Positions 8,456 to 18,602 are shown, numbered from the stretch's first letter. The stretch is 64,000 bases of DNA from Asticcacaulis sp. MM231 (GCF_964186625.1 NZ_OZ075108.1:124001-188000), one strand, 5' to 3'. The notes: generated from the sequence alone by a model not told the origin. Made by a program: numbers and translations.

Positions 8456-8903
8456 TCTCACCAAAGCCCAAACCCTGCATTTGCCCGATGAAGCCGCCAC
8501 AATCGATCTGGGCGCACGCCTCGCGCCCCAGCTTAAAAGCGGCGATATCGTCTATCTGCATGGCGGTCTCGGCATGGGCAAGTCGTCGCTGGCACGTGCC
8601 ATCATCCGCACACTGACGAATCCCGATCAGGACGTGCCGTCGCCGACCTTTACCCTGATGCAGACCTATGACGCAGCGGATTTTCAGATCGCCCATCTCG
8701 ACCTCTATCGTCTGAAAGCGCCGGAAGAATCTTACGAACTGGGCCTCGAAGACGCCTTGGCCTATAGCGTTTTGTTGATCGAATGGCCGGAGCGGCTGGG
8801 TCATTTGGGCTTTGACGATCGCCTCGATATCATCCTAGAAGAAGCCGATAGAGACCAGGGCCGAAAGGTCACGATAACACCGCATGGGCGCTTCAGAACA
8901 TAA
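8448..8903 (+). CDS. tsaE: tRNA threonylcarbamoyladenosine biosynthesis ATPase TsaE
   Basis: 151 residues from ATG 8448, where homology begins. TsaE is the P-loop ATPase that works with TsaB and TsaD to install t6A at position 37 of ANN-decoding tRNAs. The Walker A is GGLGMGKSSLAR (about residues 38-49), followed by the family motif VPSPTFTLMQTY. HLDLYRL and the C-terminal LIEWPERLG (about residues 105-114) are also characteristic. It overlaps the acyltransferase upstream by eight bases and the kinase downstream by one base (TAATG). Its partner tsaB is at 36163-36825. Confidence 0.93.
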   Translation: MPDLTKAQTLHLPDEAATIDLGARLAPQLKSGDIVYLHGGLGMGKSSLARAIIRTLTNPDQDVPSPTFTLMQTYDAADFQIAHLDLYRLKAPEESYELGLEDALAYSVLLIEWPERLGHLGFDDRLDIILEEADRDQGRKVTITPHGRFRT

Positions 8904-10001
8904 TGCCGGATTTCAACTTTTCAGATCGTGAAAGTCTAAAACAGCGCTTCCTGAGCGATGCCGGTTTTGCCGATGCCACGCGCCAGCCCCTGCCCGGTGA
9001 CGCCTCAACGCGCCACTATGAGCGTCTGATACGCGCCGATGGTCAAAGCTTTATGCTGATGGATCAGCCGCCCGTACCGGGGGCAGAGCTCTGCCTGCCG
9101 GGAGAAAGCGAAACCGAGCGGCGGGCATCGGGCTATTTCGCCCTGGCGCGCCTTTCTGGCGGCCGCATTGAGGCCTTTGTGGCGGTGGCCGACTATTTGC
9201 GGGCGCAAGGGCTATCGGCGCCGGACATCATCGCGGTGGACTTCAGGCAATGGCCTGCTGATCAGCGAAGACCTGGGCTCCGATGTCTTTGTGACCCTGA
9301 TCGACCAGGGGCAGGACGCAACGCCGCTTTATCTGGCAGCCATCGAGGTTCAGGCCAAGCTGCACGCGGTGACGCCGCCGGACGTGCTGCCGGGTGGCTG
9401 GCCCCTGCTCGACTATGACACTCTGGCGCTGAAAACAGGCGCCGAGGTCTTCACCGAGTGGTATCCGCGCTATGATCCCGCCTGCACGCTGGATACGATG
9501 GCCCTGGCTGAATGGGAAGCGCTGTGGGCGCCCTTGCGCCAGCGCGCTGAAGCCGGCGCAACCGTCTTTATCCATCGCGATTTCCACGCCGAAAACCTGC
9601 TGTGGTTGCCAGAACGCGAGGGCGTTCAGCGCGTCGGGCTGATCGATTTTCAGGATGCCCTGCGCGCGCACCCGTCCTGGGATCTGCTGTCGCTGTTGCA
9701 GGACGCCCGCCGTGATGTGTCGCCCGAGCTGGAAGCCCTGTGTCTGGATCATTATTTCAAATTGCGTCCGCAGGTCGATCGCGTCGCCTTCATGCGCGAC
9801 TATACGGCGCTGGCCACGCTTAACGCCGCGCGTATCCTCGGCGTATTCGCCCGTCTGGTGACGCGGGATCACAAACCGAAATATGCGGCCTTCATGCCGC
9901 GCATGTGGGGGCACCTAAGCCGCAATCTTCGTGCCGACGGCATGGAGGGCTTGCGCGACTGGTTCGGCCGCTATGGGTTCAACGACAGGCTGATATCATG
10001 A
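8903..10001 (+). CDS. amgK: AmgK-like sugar kinase (aminoglycoside phosphotransferase fold), frameshifted in this sequence
   Basis: Two overlapping open frames (8903-9418 and 9168-10001) make one kinase of about 365 residues if one base is removed at 9242-9243. GACTTC then becomes GACTC and the protein reads AVD-SGNGLLISEDLG across the join. N-terminal PLPGDASTRHYERL is the nucleotide-binding start. FIHRDFHAENLLWL carries the catalytic Asp and GLIDFQDALRAHPSWDL the metal-binding Asp. AmgK phosphorylates N-acetylmuramate or N-acetylglucosamine at the anomeric position in peptidoglycan recycling. That role is supported by the adjacent MurU-like gene, which overlaps by ATGA. The frameshift is probably a sequencing artefact at a GANTC site. 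Confidence 0.75.
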
Positions 10002-10711
10002 CACGCGCCCCTGAAACCGCCTTTATTCTGGCCGCCGGCCTGGGTACGCGGATGCGTCCGCTGACCGATGACAGGCCGAAAGCCTTGGTCGAGGTCGGCG
10101 GGCGGACCCTGATCGACCACATGCTCGATCGCCTCAAGGCGGCGGGCGCGAAGCGTTTCGTCGTCAATGTCCACTACTTCGCCGATAAGCTGGAAGCGCA
10201 TCTGAAAACACGCAGCGATCTCGATATCATCATTTCAGACGAGCGCGCGGCCCTGCTGGAAACCGGCGGCGGCCTGAAAAAAGCCCGCCCCCTGCTGGGT
10301 GACGATCCGGTCTGGATCGTCAATACCGACAGCGTCTGGCTGGAAGAGGCTGGGCATGACGCCATGAACGATCTGGCGCGATTGTGGAACCCAAACACCA
10401 TGGACGCCGCCTTGATGCTCGCTCCGCTTGAGCGTTCCATGGGCTTTGATGGCGCGGGCGATTTCTTTCTGGACGGCACCGCCTTGCGCTTTCGCGTTGA
10501 GGCAGCGCAGTCGCCCTATGCCTATATGGGCGTGCAGATCACCAAGCCACAGATTGTCGATGGCGTCGATGAAGCGGCCTTTTCGCTGTCGAAAATCTGG
10601 CGCAAACTCGCGCCTGAAGGTCGTCTGCACGGCAGCGTCATGACCGGCGACTGGATGCACGTCGGTGATCCGGCGGCGCGCGATGCCGCCGAGGCGTGCC
10701 TTAGGTCATGA
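9998..10711 (+). CDS. murU: MurU-like nucleotidyltransferase (N-acetylmuramate-1-phosphate uridylyltransferase)
   Basis: 237 residues from ATG 9998, overlapping the kinase stop as ATGA. The N-terminal AAGLGTRMRPLTD and RPKALVEVGG motifs are the nucleotide-binding signature of sugar-1-phosphate nucleotidyltransferases. LLETGGGLKKA and VWIVNTDSVW are the sugar and metal sites, and MTGDWMHVGDP the C-terminal site. It would convert the product of the AmgK-like kinase to a UDP-sugar, the fosfomycin-tolerant recycling route of MurNAc described in Pseudomonas and also present in Caulobacter. Pairing with the kinase supports this over a GlmU- or mannose-type activity. It overlaps addB by four bases. 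Confidence 0.82.
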   Translation: MTRAPETAFILAAGLGTRMRPLTDDRPKALVEVGGRTLIDHMLDRLKAAGAKRFVVNVHYFADKLEAHLKTRSDLDIIISDERAALLETGGGLKKARPLLGDDPVWIVNTDSVWLEEAGHDAMNDLARLWNPNTMDAALMLAPLERSMGFDGAGDFFLDGTALRFRVEAAQSPYAYMGVQITKPQIVDGVDEAAFSLSKIWRKLAPEGRLHGSVMTGDWMHVGDPAARDAAEACLRS

Positions 10712-13704
10712 ACGACATTTTCGCCAGACAAGGACCGCGCTGGTTCACCATCCCGTCGGGGCGGTGCTTCCTCAACGATCTGGCCAAGGGTATCTGTCAA
10801 TCGCTCGGTGACCGGCTCTCAACGGCGCAAATCCTGACGCCGACACGGCGCGGCGCGCGTTCGATGGCGCGATCGTTTTCGCAACAGGCGCGCGGTGGGG
10901 CCTTGCTGCTGCCGCAGATCCGCGCCATCGGCGACCTCGATGAGGGCGAGCCGCCGTTTGATCTCGAATCGCTGGGGCTTGATCTGCCGCCGGCGCTTTC
11001 CCCCCTGCGCCGTCGCTTCGAGCTGGCGCGCCTGATCACGGCTGAATATGACGGGCTCGAAGGCCGCGAGGTGTCCGCCCGACTGGCGCTCGAACTGGCC
11101 GACAGCCTGGCGGGTTTCTTCGATTCGCTGGCGCTGGAAGAGGTTGATGCGGTCGGCAAACTGGAAAATCTCGTCTCGGGTATTGGCGAAGACCAGTATG
11201 CGCTCGAAGGCTGGGCCAGCCATTGGCAGATTTCGGCGAAATTCCTCAATGTGGCCGTGCGCCAATGGCCGAAACGCCTGCATGACCTGGGCCTGATGGA
11301 CCCATCAAAACGGCAGGTGACACTGATCCGTCGTCTGGTTAATCAGTGGACGGAGCATCCGCCGCATACGCCGCTCATTCTGGCGGGTTCGACCGGCTCT
11401 GCACCCTCGATGGCCGACCTGATGAATGTGGTGGCGCAAGGGCCGCTGGGGGCCGTGGTCCTGCCGGGGCTTGATCTCCATTTGGCCGAAGATGTCTGGG
11501 CGCAGATCGAGGAATCGCATCCGCAAGGCACGATGAAGCGCACGCTCGACCGCCACAAGGTGACGCGCGACCAGATCCATACATGGCCCGCCTCGATGGA
11601 GGCCGACCGCAAGGGCGATGCCCGCCGCCGCCTGATCAATGAAGCCCTGCGTCCCGCCGAGGCCACCAAGGACTGGCTGGCGCAGATCGCCGTGCTCAGG
11701 GCCGAAGAGGGCGACACCCTGACGGAAGGCCTGAAGGGGCTGGTAGAGATCCACACGGCGCGTGATGAAGAGGCGGCCTCGGCTATCGCGCTTCTGATGC
11801 GCGAATGTCTGGAAGAACCGAACAAGGTGGTGGCGCTGATCACGCCCGATATTACCCTGTCGCGCCGCGTGGCCGCGCGTTTGTCGCGCTGGGGTTTGCA
11901 GCCCAATTCCTCGGCCGGTGAGCCGCTCTCGAATAGCCTGACCGGGCGTTTCCTGCTCGATCTGATGAGCCTGATGGAGACGCCACACGATCCGGTGCGG
12001 CTGTTGAGCCTGTTGCAAAACCCCTATTGCCGTCTGTCGGGCCACAAGGGCCTGTATGGACTGGAAACGCGGGCTCTGCGCGGCGCTACGCCCAACGATA
12101 CGGACGCGATTACGGCTGCCCTGGCTGCGGATGAAAAAGCACTTGATCTGTGGACGGACTATCTAGGCCTGATGCAGCCGGCCATCGCGGCTGCACCGAG
12201 CGAACTCAGTGAAGCCGTTGTTCGCGTTGTGGCACTGGCCGAACGTCTGGCGGCCGATGAAGGGCAGGTTTTGTGGGCCGGAGCACCCGGCGCGCAGGCC
12301 TCGGAAATGCTGGCCGAACTGATCCGCGAAAGCGCCGGCTTTACGGTCAGCAGTCAGCGCGAGGTCAACGATATCCTCAGCCATCTGATCGGCAAGGGCA
12401 AGGTGCGCACCGGCGGCAACACCCACCCGCGCCTGCTCATTCTCGGCGCCATCGAAGCGCGCCTCGTCAAGGCCGACCGGCTGATTCTGGCGGGTCTCGA
12501 AGAAGGCGTGTGGCCGCAGGCGCCGGACATGGACCCGTTTCTCTCCCGCCCGATGCGCCAGAAGCTGGGCTTGCCGACACCGGAGCGCCGCACCGGCCTG
12601 TCAGCGCACGATTTTGTCCAGGCGGCCACGGCGCCAGAGGTCTATCTTGTCACCCGCCATCGCCGTGAAGGTGAGCCACAGGTGGCCTCGCGCTGGCTGT
12701 GGCGCTTGCAAACCCTGTGCGATGGCGCAGGCATCAAGATCGAAACGCGGCCGGACGTGCTGGCCTGGTCACGCGCGCTGGATTGCGGCCTGAAAACCAA
12801 GCCCGCCCTGTTGCGTCCGGCGGTTCGCCCGGCACCGAAGCCGCCGGTGGCCGTGCGCCCGGATCGGATGTCGGTCACCGAGGTCGAGGTGTTTGTGCGT
12901 GATCCTTACGCCATCTATGCCAAGCGTATCCTGGGTTTGCGACCGATGGACCGCCCCAATGAGCCGGTCGAGGCACGCCAGCGCGGCACCGCCATCCACA
13001 AGAGCCTTGAGCGCTTTGCGGCGGAAGACGTGCTGGGCCCGGAAGGCGTGCGCCGCCTGACCGCCATGCTGGAGGAAGAGCTCGCCGCCACGCACCTGTC
13101 ACCGTCGCAAATGGCGCTGCAACGGCCCCTCCTGCCCGATCTGGCGCGCGAATTCGTCGCCTTCGAGGCGGAGCGCCGCGCGGCAAGACCAAGACTGCGC
13201 ATCGAGGAACGCGGCGAACTGGTGATGGCTACGGCGGGTGGCGACTTCACCCTGATCGCCAAGTCCGACCGCATCGAGGTGCGCGAGGACGGCGTCGATA
13301 TTCTCGATTTCAAGACCGGCCAGCCGCCTTCCGCCAAACAGGTGACGGCCGGCTTCTATCCGCAACTGACCCTGACGGCGGCGATCCTGCGCCATGGCGG
13401 CTTTGCCGGCATCGATGGCGACAAGCCGATCGGCGACCTGATCTATGTGCGGGTGTCGCCCGACAGCACGACCGAAAAGTCCGCCGTGCAGAAGGGCGAA
13501 AACGCCAATGATCTGGCCGAAGCGGCGCTGGCCAGCCTAAAACGCCGGCTCGATGATTATGCCGAGCCCTCCAAACCCTACCTGTCATGGACCGCGCCGC
13601 AATTCCTGAAGGTGCGCGGCGGCGATTACGACCAGTTGGCGCGGCTCTACGAGTGGAGTGTCCTGGGTGATGACGAGTCTTCCGAAGCGGAGGAAGAGGC
13701 ATGA
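10708..13704 (+). CDS. addB: Double-strand break repair protein AddB (alphaproteobacterial type)
   Basis: 998 residues. AddB is the nuclease and Chi-scanning partner of AddA in the enzyme that resects double-strand ends for RecA. The N-terminal half is an inactive helicase-like fold, consistent with no intact Walker A being visible. The C-terminal PD-(D/E)XK nuclease is present: RGTAIHKSLERFA at about residue 760, then VDILDFKTGQPPSAKQV near 866 with the catalytic Asp and Lys. RMSVTEVEVFVRDPYAIYA starts the nuclease domain. It overlaps murU and addA by four bases each (ATGA), so translation is probably coupled. Confidence 0.93.
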   Translation: MNDIFARQGPRWFTIPSGRCFLNDLAKGICQSLGDRLSTAQILTPTRRGARSMARSFSQQARGGALLLPQIRAIGDLDEGEPPFDLESLGLDLPPALSPLRRRFELARLITAEYDGLEGREVSARLALELADSLAGFFDSLALEEVDAVGKLENLVSGIGEDQYALEGWASHWQISAKFLNVAVRQWPKRLHDLGLMDPSKRQVTLIRRLVNQWTEHPPHTPLILAGSTGSAPSMADLMNVVAQGPLGAVVLPGLDLHLAEDVWAQIEESHPQGTMKRTLDRHKVTRDQIHTWPASMEADRKGDARRRLINEALRPAEATKDWLAQIAVLRAEEGDTLTEGLKGLVEIHTARDEEAASAIALLMRECLEEPNKVVALITPDITLSRRVAARLSRWGLQPNSSAGEPLSNSLTGRFLLDLMSLMETPHDPVRLLSLLQNPYCRLSGHKGLYGLETRALRGATPNDTDAITAALAADEKALDLWTDYLGLMQPAIAAAPSELSEAVVRVVALAERLAADEGQVLWAGAPGAQASEMLAELIRESAGFTVSSQREVNDILSHLIGKGKVRTGGNTHPRLLILGAIEARLVKADRLILAGLEEGVWPQAPDMDPFLSRPMRQKLGLPTPERRTGLSAHDFVQAATAPEVYLVTRHRREGEPQVASRWLWRLQTLCDGAGIKIETRPDVLAWSRALDCGLKTKPALLRPAVRPAPKPPVAVRPDRMSVTEVEVFVRDPYAIYAKRILGLRPMDRPNEPVEARQRGTAIHKSLERFAAEDVLGPEGVRRLTAMLEEELAATHLSPSQMALQRPLLPDLAREFVAFEAERRAARPRLRIEERGELVMATAGGDFTLIAKSDRIEVREDGVDILDFKTGQPPSAKQVTAGFYPQLTLTAAILRHGGFAGIDGDKPIGDLIYVRVSPDSTTEKSAVQKGENANDLAEAALASLKRRLDDYAEPSKPYLSWTAPQFLKVRGGDYDQLARLYEWSVLGDDESSEAEEEA

Positions 13705-16700
13705 ACGCTCAAAATATAGCGGCCGATCCGAAAGCCTCGTCTTTCCTGACCGCCAATGCCGGTTCGGGTAAGACCTCGACCCTCGTCAACCGCGTGGCGC
13801 GCCTGTTGCTGGGCGGCGCCAAGCCGGAGCGCATTCTGTGCGTCACTTATACCAAGGCGGCGGCGGCCGAAATGCAAGGCCGTCTGTTCGAGCGCCTAGG
13901 CGGCTGGGCCGTGGCGGCCGATGACGAGCTGGCGCGTGACCTGGCCAGCATCGATGAGGCGGTACACGATCTGCCGCGCGCCCGCGCCCTGTTCGCCAAG
14001 GCGTTGGAAACGCCGGGCGGGCTGAAAATCCAGACCCTGCATGGTTTCTGCGAAAAGCTGCTGCGCCGTTTCCCGCTCGAAGCCGGGCTATCACCCGCCT
14101 TTCAGATGCTGGACGATCTGATCGGCGGGCAGTTGTCGGAAAAGGCCAGCGCCGGTCTGCTAACGCTCGATACGCCGGAACTGGCTGAGGTGATGGCGGC
14201 GCGCGACCGACTGATCCGCAAGCTCAAGGTTATGGGCTTCGAGCGGTTATTACAGCAGTTCATACATCAACACGATGACATCAAAGCACATTTTGACGCG
14301 CTTCAGGCCAAAGGCGACTGGGCGCATGACCTGTTTGTCAGTCTGGGGCTGGAGGGTGTCTGCACGACACATGCTTGCCTTGAGGCCTATGAAAACCGTC
14401 TGGAGTGGCAACTGATCCGTGATCTCGCCGCCGGACTGATGGCGGGCAGCACCAGCACCAATCAGAAGGCGGGGGCGGCCTTCCTGACGCTGATCGAGGC
14501 GCAGATGGCCGGTAAGCCGCTCGATTTCGACGTGCTCAAGACGGTGTTCTTCACGCAAAAGGACGAGCCGCGCAAAAGCCCCTACACCAAGGAGACCAGC
14601 GCCGCCGACGCCCTGCTGATGGACCGGCTGGCGGTCGATGTCGCTGATCTGATGCAACGCCTGAAGGCGGCGGAAATCGCCGAAAACACGCTGGATGGCC
14701 TGCGCCTCTTCGCCATTTTCAGCGCCATCTACCAGACGCAGAAACGTCAGGAAGGCGCCCTCGATTTCCAGGACCTGATCAATAAGACCAAGGCCCTGCT
14801 GTCTGATCACCTGATGTCGGTCTGGGTGTTGTTCAAACTCGATGGCGGGCTGGAGCATATTCTGGTCGATGAGGCGCAGGATACCTCGCAGGATCAGTGG
14901 GCTATCGTAAAGGCTTTGTCGGCGGAATTTTTCTCCGGGCGCGGCCAGTCGGATCTGGCGCGCACCGTCTTCGCCGTAGGTGATGAGAAACAATCCATCT
15001 ATGGTTTTCAGGGCGCGCAGCCGGATAAGTTCCTTGATGCCGGCCAGTATTTCGACGCTCAGGTGCGCGCCGCTGAGCAAAAATTCGTCGCCCCCGATCT
15101 GGTCGAAAGTTGGCGCACCCTGCCGGAGATTCTCGGCTTCGTCGACGCCGTCTTCCCGGCGCCGGATCTGTCTCATGCGCTCAATTTCACCGGCAATACG
15201 ATTGTGCACAAGGCGCAGCGAAACGCTCACAAGGGTCTGGTCGAGCTATGGCCGCTGGTGCGCCCGATCGAGGCACCGGAGGTAATGGCGGATGACGCCG
15301 ATATCGCGCCGGTCGATGCCCCGTCGCACGAACCGCCGTCGAAACGGTTGGCGCGGCAACTGGCGGCCACCATCAAGGCCGAAATCGAGGCTGGCCGCAG
15401 CGTCTATACCAAGAAAACCGAGTCGCCGCGTCCGCTCCATGCGGGCGATATCCTCATTCTGGTGCGCAAGCGCGACCATCTGTTTGAACATATCATCCGT
15501 GAACTGAAGATAGCCGGTGTGCCGGTTTCCGGCGCTGACCGGCTGAAACTGGGCGACCACATCGCCTTTCAGGACCTGCGCGCCCTGATGCGCTTCTGTC
15601 TGCAGCCCAATGACAGCTTGTCACTGGCCTGCGTTTTGCGCAGTCCGCTATGCGATCTCAGTGAGGACGACCTTTACAGTCTGGCGCAGGGCCGCGAAGG
15701 CCCTCTGTGGGGCGCGCTGCTCGATCATCCCGATACGGACGACCGTTTCGCCGAAGCGCGCGTGCTTCTGCTATGGGCACATCGCGCGGCGCACCAGTTG
15801 ACCGCCTTTGATTTTCTGGCGCGGGTGCTCAATCGCCGCGATGACGCCGGACGCTCGATCAAGCAGCGTTTCCTGACCCGCCTTGGTGATGAATGCGAGG
15901 ATGTGCTGGAAGAAACCCTGGCCCTGGCGCTGAAAGGCGAAGGCGTGGGCGATAGCGGCCTCTCCGCCTGTCTTGATCTGTTCGAGTTCAAGGCGGCGCA
16001 GATCAAGCGTGAGCAGGAAGAGGGCGGCCGTTCGGTGCGCGTCATGACCGTTCACGGCTCGAAGGGGCTGGAAGCGCCTTGGGTCATCCTGCCGATCGGG
16101 CCGCAGCACACCAGCGCCAACAAGGACGATCTTCTGCTGCGGGGTGAGAGTGGTGACCTTTATCTATGCGTAGGCGGACGAAAGTGGGATACAGCCAATA
16201 TCAGCGCCATCCGGGCGGCCAAGGCGCTGAAGGACGAGCAGGAAGGCCTGCGCCTGCTCTACGTGGCCCTGACCCGCGCCCGCGACCGCCTGACGCTGTG
16301 CGGCTATGCCGGCAAGAAAGCGACCGGCAAGAACAACGCCTTCGCCCCATGGTACGACCTGCTGAGCGATGCCTTTGCGCGTCTGCCGGAGACCACGCTG
16401 GAACCGATGGCCCTGAAAGCGCCGTTCGATGATGAGGAACAAATCAAAGAGGCGGTGGTGACGCTGTACGGTGCCCGTTCGCCTCTGCTGAGCGCCGAGG
16501 CGGCGGTGCTGGCGCCCCAGGTCATCCTGCCGGACTTCGTGACCGCGCTTGTGGCGCAGGCCGATGTCGATAGCGAACGCGGCAAGGAGCGCTGGGCAGC
16601 GATTTCGCAGATGGGCGACGAAGACCGCGAAGAGGACGAACGCGCGCCGTCGCCGCTCGAATCGCATAATGGCCTTGGCCGTTATCGCCGCGGCATCCTG

Positions 16701-17201
16701 ATCCACAAGCTGTTTGAAATTCTGCCCGATATCGCGACGGACAAGCGCCCTGAGGTGGCGGCGCGCTATCTGGAGCGCCAGGCCGATCTCACCGACGATC
16801 AGCGCGGCGAAATGGCACAGGCGGTGATGACGGTCCTCAACGATGCGCGTTTTGCCGAGGCTTTTGGTCCGCAATCGCGCCCGGAAATAGCGCTGGCCGG
16901 TGGCATTGGCAGAACCGGGCGCGGCGACGAGATCATGCTGTCGGGCCGGATCGACCGGCTTGTGGTGACCGATAGCCGCGTGGTCATTATCGATTACAAA
17001 TCGAACCGCCCGGCGCCGGAGACGGCGGAAGGCGCCGCCATCGCCTACCAGCGCCAGATGGCCGGCTATGTCGCCTTGCTGCGGCAGATCTATCCGAACC
17101 ACCAGGTCGAGGCGGCGCTTTTGTGGACGGATGGACCAAGATTGACGCCCTTAAGCGAGGCTTTAGTAAATCTCAGGCTTGGCGAAATTTTGAGTCGTTG
17201 A
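13701..17201 (+). CDS. addA: Double-strand break repair helicase-nuclease AddA
   Basis: 1166 residues, a UvrD-like 3'-5' helicase fused to a RecB-type nuclease. Walker A TANAGSGKTSTLVNR lies at about residues 16-30. VDEAQDTSQDQW at about 389 is the DExx box, and RVMTVHGSKGLEAPW at about 780 and LLYVALTRARDRLTL at about 852 are helicase motifs V and VI. The C-terminal nuclease has GRGILIHKLFE-like YRRGILIHKLFEILP and the metal site GRIDRLVVTDSRVVIIDYKS. It completes the operon that starts with the acyltransferase gene. The overlap with addB is ATGA. A 92-base gap precedes trxA. Confidence 0.95.
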   Translation: MNAQNIAADPKASSFLTANAGSGKTSTLVNRVARLLLGGAKPERILCVTYTKAAAAEMQGRLFERLGGWAVAADDELARDLASIDEAVHDLPRARALFAKALETPGGLKIQTLHGFCEKLLRRFPLEAGLSPAFQMLDDLIGGQLSEKASAGLLTLDTPELAEVMAARDRLIRKLKVMGFERLLQQFIHQHDDIKAHFDALQAKGDWAHDLFVSLGLEGVCTTHACLEAYENRLEWQLIRDLAAGLMAGSTSTNQKAGAAFLTLIEAQMAGKPLDFDVLKTVFFTQKDEPRKSPYTKETSAADALLMDRLAVDVADLMQRLKAAEIAENTLDGLRLFAIFSAIYQTQKRQEGALDFQDLINKTKALLSDHLMSVWVLFKLDGGLEHILVDEAQDTSQDQWAIVKALSAEFFSGRGQSDLARTVFAVGDEKQSIYGFQGAQPDKFLDAGQYFDAQVRAAEQKFVAPDLVESWRTLPEILGFVDAVFPAPDLSHALNFTGNTIVHKAQRNAHKGLVELWPLVRPIEAPEVMADDADIAPVDAPSHEPPSKRLARQLAATIKAEIEAGRSVYTKKTESPRPLHAGDILILVRKRDHLFEHIIRELKIAGVPVSGADRLKLGDHIAFQDLRALMRFCLQPNDSLSLACVLRSPLCDLSEDDLYSLAQGREGPLWGALLDHPDTDDRFAEARVLLLWAHRAAHQLTAFDFLARVLNRRDDAGRSIKQRFLTRLGDECEDVLEETLALALKGEGVGDSGLSACLDLFEFKAAQIKREQEEGGRSVRVMTVHGSKGLEAPWVILPIGPQHTSANKDDLLLRGESGDLYLCVGGRKWDTANISAIRAAKALKDEQEGLRLLYVALTRARDRLTLCGYAGKKATGKNNAFAPWYDLLSDAFARLPETTLEPMALKAPFDDEEQIKEAVVTLYGARSPLLSAEAAVLAPQVILPDFVTALVAQADVDSERGKERWAAISQMGDEDREEDERAPSPLESHNGLGRYRRGILIHKLFEILPDIATDKRPEVAARYLERQADLTDDQRGEMAQAVMTVLNDARFAEAFGPQSRPEIALAGGIGRTGRGDEIMLSGRIDRLVVTDSRVVIIDYKSNRPAPETAEGAAIAYQRQMAGYVALLRQIYPNHQVEAALLWTDGPRLTPLSEALVNLRLGEILSR

Positions 17202-17293
17202 TTTATGGTCGCCTATTCACTACCTATGAAGTCGAAACTGTAACAACGTCCCGTCGCGCGTTTTTCCCAAAAGCGACCTAAGGATTAAAATCC

Positions 17294-17620
17294 ATGGCTA
17301 CGCACAAGATCACCGACGAAAGCTTTGAAGCCGATGTCCTGAAGTCCGACACGCCTGTTCTGGTCGATTTCTGGGCCGAATGGTGCGGCCCGTGTAAGCA
17401 GATCGCGCCGATCCTCGAAGAACTGGCCGATGGCCTGGGCGACAAGATCAAGATCGCCAAGATCAATATCGAGGATAGCCCGATGACACCGTCGCGCTTC
17501 GGCGTGCGCGGCATCCCAACCATGATGCTGTTCAAGAATGGCCAGATGACCTCGATGAAGGTCGGCGCCATGCCGAAGGCGAAGTTGCTTGAATGGCTGG
17601 GTGAAAACCAGATCGCCTGA
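17294..17620 (+). CDS. trxA: Thioredoxin 1
   Basis: 108 residues, the usual thioredoxin size. FWAEWCGPCKQIAPILEEL carries the Trp-Cys-Gly-Pro-Cys active site at residues 30-34. The cis-proline loop RGIPTMMLFKNG follows. It reduces cytosolic disulfides, including those of ribonucleotide reductase, using NADPH through thioredoxin reductase. One typical feature is altered: the segment usually reading NPxT before the helix here reads DSPMTPSRFGV. Start ATG 17294 is preceded by AAGGATTAAAATCC. The adjacency of addA and trxA is common in alphaproteobacteria. The gene may have its own promoter in the 92-base gap. Confidence 0.95.
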   Translation: MATHKITDESFEADVLKSDTPVLVDFWAEWCGPCKQIAPILEELADGLGDKIKIAKINIEDSPMTPSRFGVRGIPTMMLFKNGQMTSMKVGAMPKAKLLEWLGENQIA

Positions 17621-17722
17621 TAATTGACAAGCGCCGCGCCGCCGGTGTCACCAGGCACCTGCGGCGCTGGCTATTCCGGCGCAAGCAAGATGAATCGGCC
17701 TGCGCAAAAGCCGATGGTCGTC

Positions 17723-18469
17723 TTAAAAAGACAGACTTTTTTGCGCGCGGAGTATGGCCTCCGCCTGAATTTCCAGCATAGCCTTGAGCGGCAGATAAAG
17801 CCCCAGACGGTTCCATGAAGCGTTCATCGCCCGTTGCTTGAGCCCCTCAAAGTAGGTTGCCGCCATCCACACCGACAGGGCGTATAATCCGCATATATAA
17901 AGGATAACCGCGTCAACCGCCTCGAAGGTTTCAGGCGCGTTTGTCGCCAGAGGCACGAATCTCAAGGGCGTCGACGCTTCGGGTTCAGGCTTCGGTTTGA
18001 ACTGGTCAACGATCCAGCCCCCGAGATCGACACGCTTGAAACGCAGGCGGTTGGTCTGCGCCTCGGCCTGGATATGATCGCCGGCCTCCAGCGCGTAATA
18101 GTCGAGAATGGCCTCACAGACCACCGGATCGTAGCTATATTGCCGCCGACCGTCCCAGACCAGCACCTGATGCGCGGCTTCGCGTTCATGTCCGAGACGT
18201 TCCAGACGCGTCCTGATGGCGACGATGCGCGGTTTGTCGGTCTGCCAGTCGCGGCTGATCGAGCCGATATGAGCATTTTGCACACCACATAAATGCGCCA
18301 ATCCGCGTTGCGTGAGATAGCCCGAGCCATCACTCAACGTGCCCATACCTATGCCATTATGCTCCGCGTAGGCTGTGATAGCGAGGGCGGGGACACCCCC
18401 CTTTTTAGAAGGGCGTCTGGCAGGAATTATGCGCGTATGAGGCGCGACGGCAGGCGCTAGCTCGAACAT
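17723..18469 (-). CDS. Unknown protein with an N-terminal helix-turn-helix-like segment
   Basis: 248 residues with no family I can name. Residues about 49-73 (YLTQRGLAHLCGVQNAHIG followed by SISRDW) look like a helix-turn-helix. They are followed by an AIRTRLERLGHEREAAHQV helix and then YDPVVCEAILDYYALEAG, reminiscent of phage antirepressor or KilA-N-adjacent regions. The C-terminal third contains two long helices, one with an aromatic hydrophobic stretch (AVILYICGLYALSVWMAATY). Its 150-base upstream gap carries a perfect CtrA box and a perfect DnaA box, suggesting cell-cycle control. It converges with trxA. Function is unassigned. Confidence 0.6.
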   Translation of the reverse strand: MFELAPAVAPHTRIIPARRPSKKGGVPALAITAYAEHNGIGMGTLSDGSGYLTQRGLAHLCGVQNAHIGSISRDWQTDKPRIVAIRTRLERLGHEREAAHQVLVWDGRRQYSYDPVVCEAILDYYALEAGDHIQAEAQTNRLRFKRVDLGGWIVDQFKPKPEPEASTPLRFVPLATNAPETFEAVDAVILYICGLYALSVWMAATYFEGLKQRAMNASWNRLGLYLPLKAMLEIQAEAILRAQKSLSF

Positions 18470-18554
18470 GGGTCCGGCCTTTCAAAGCTGAAGATATGAA
18501 GGGAAAGGCTTACGCAACAACAATTCGTAGCTAATATTGCAATGCGCAATAGCC

Positions 18555-18570
18555 TTAATCAAGTCTTAAC
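18555..18570 (-). promoter_or_regulatory. CtrA box upstream of the unknown regulator-like gene
   Basis: TTAA-TCAAGTC-TTAAC is an exact match to the CtrA full site TTAA-N7-TTAAC. It lies 86 bases before the start codon of the 17723-18469 gene and in no other gene. CtrA is the master cell-cycle response regulator of Caulobacterales. Confidence 0.6.
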
Positions 18571-18602
18571 CTTGGGTAGAGATGGTTTCGAATAACAACG
18601 TC

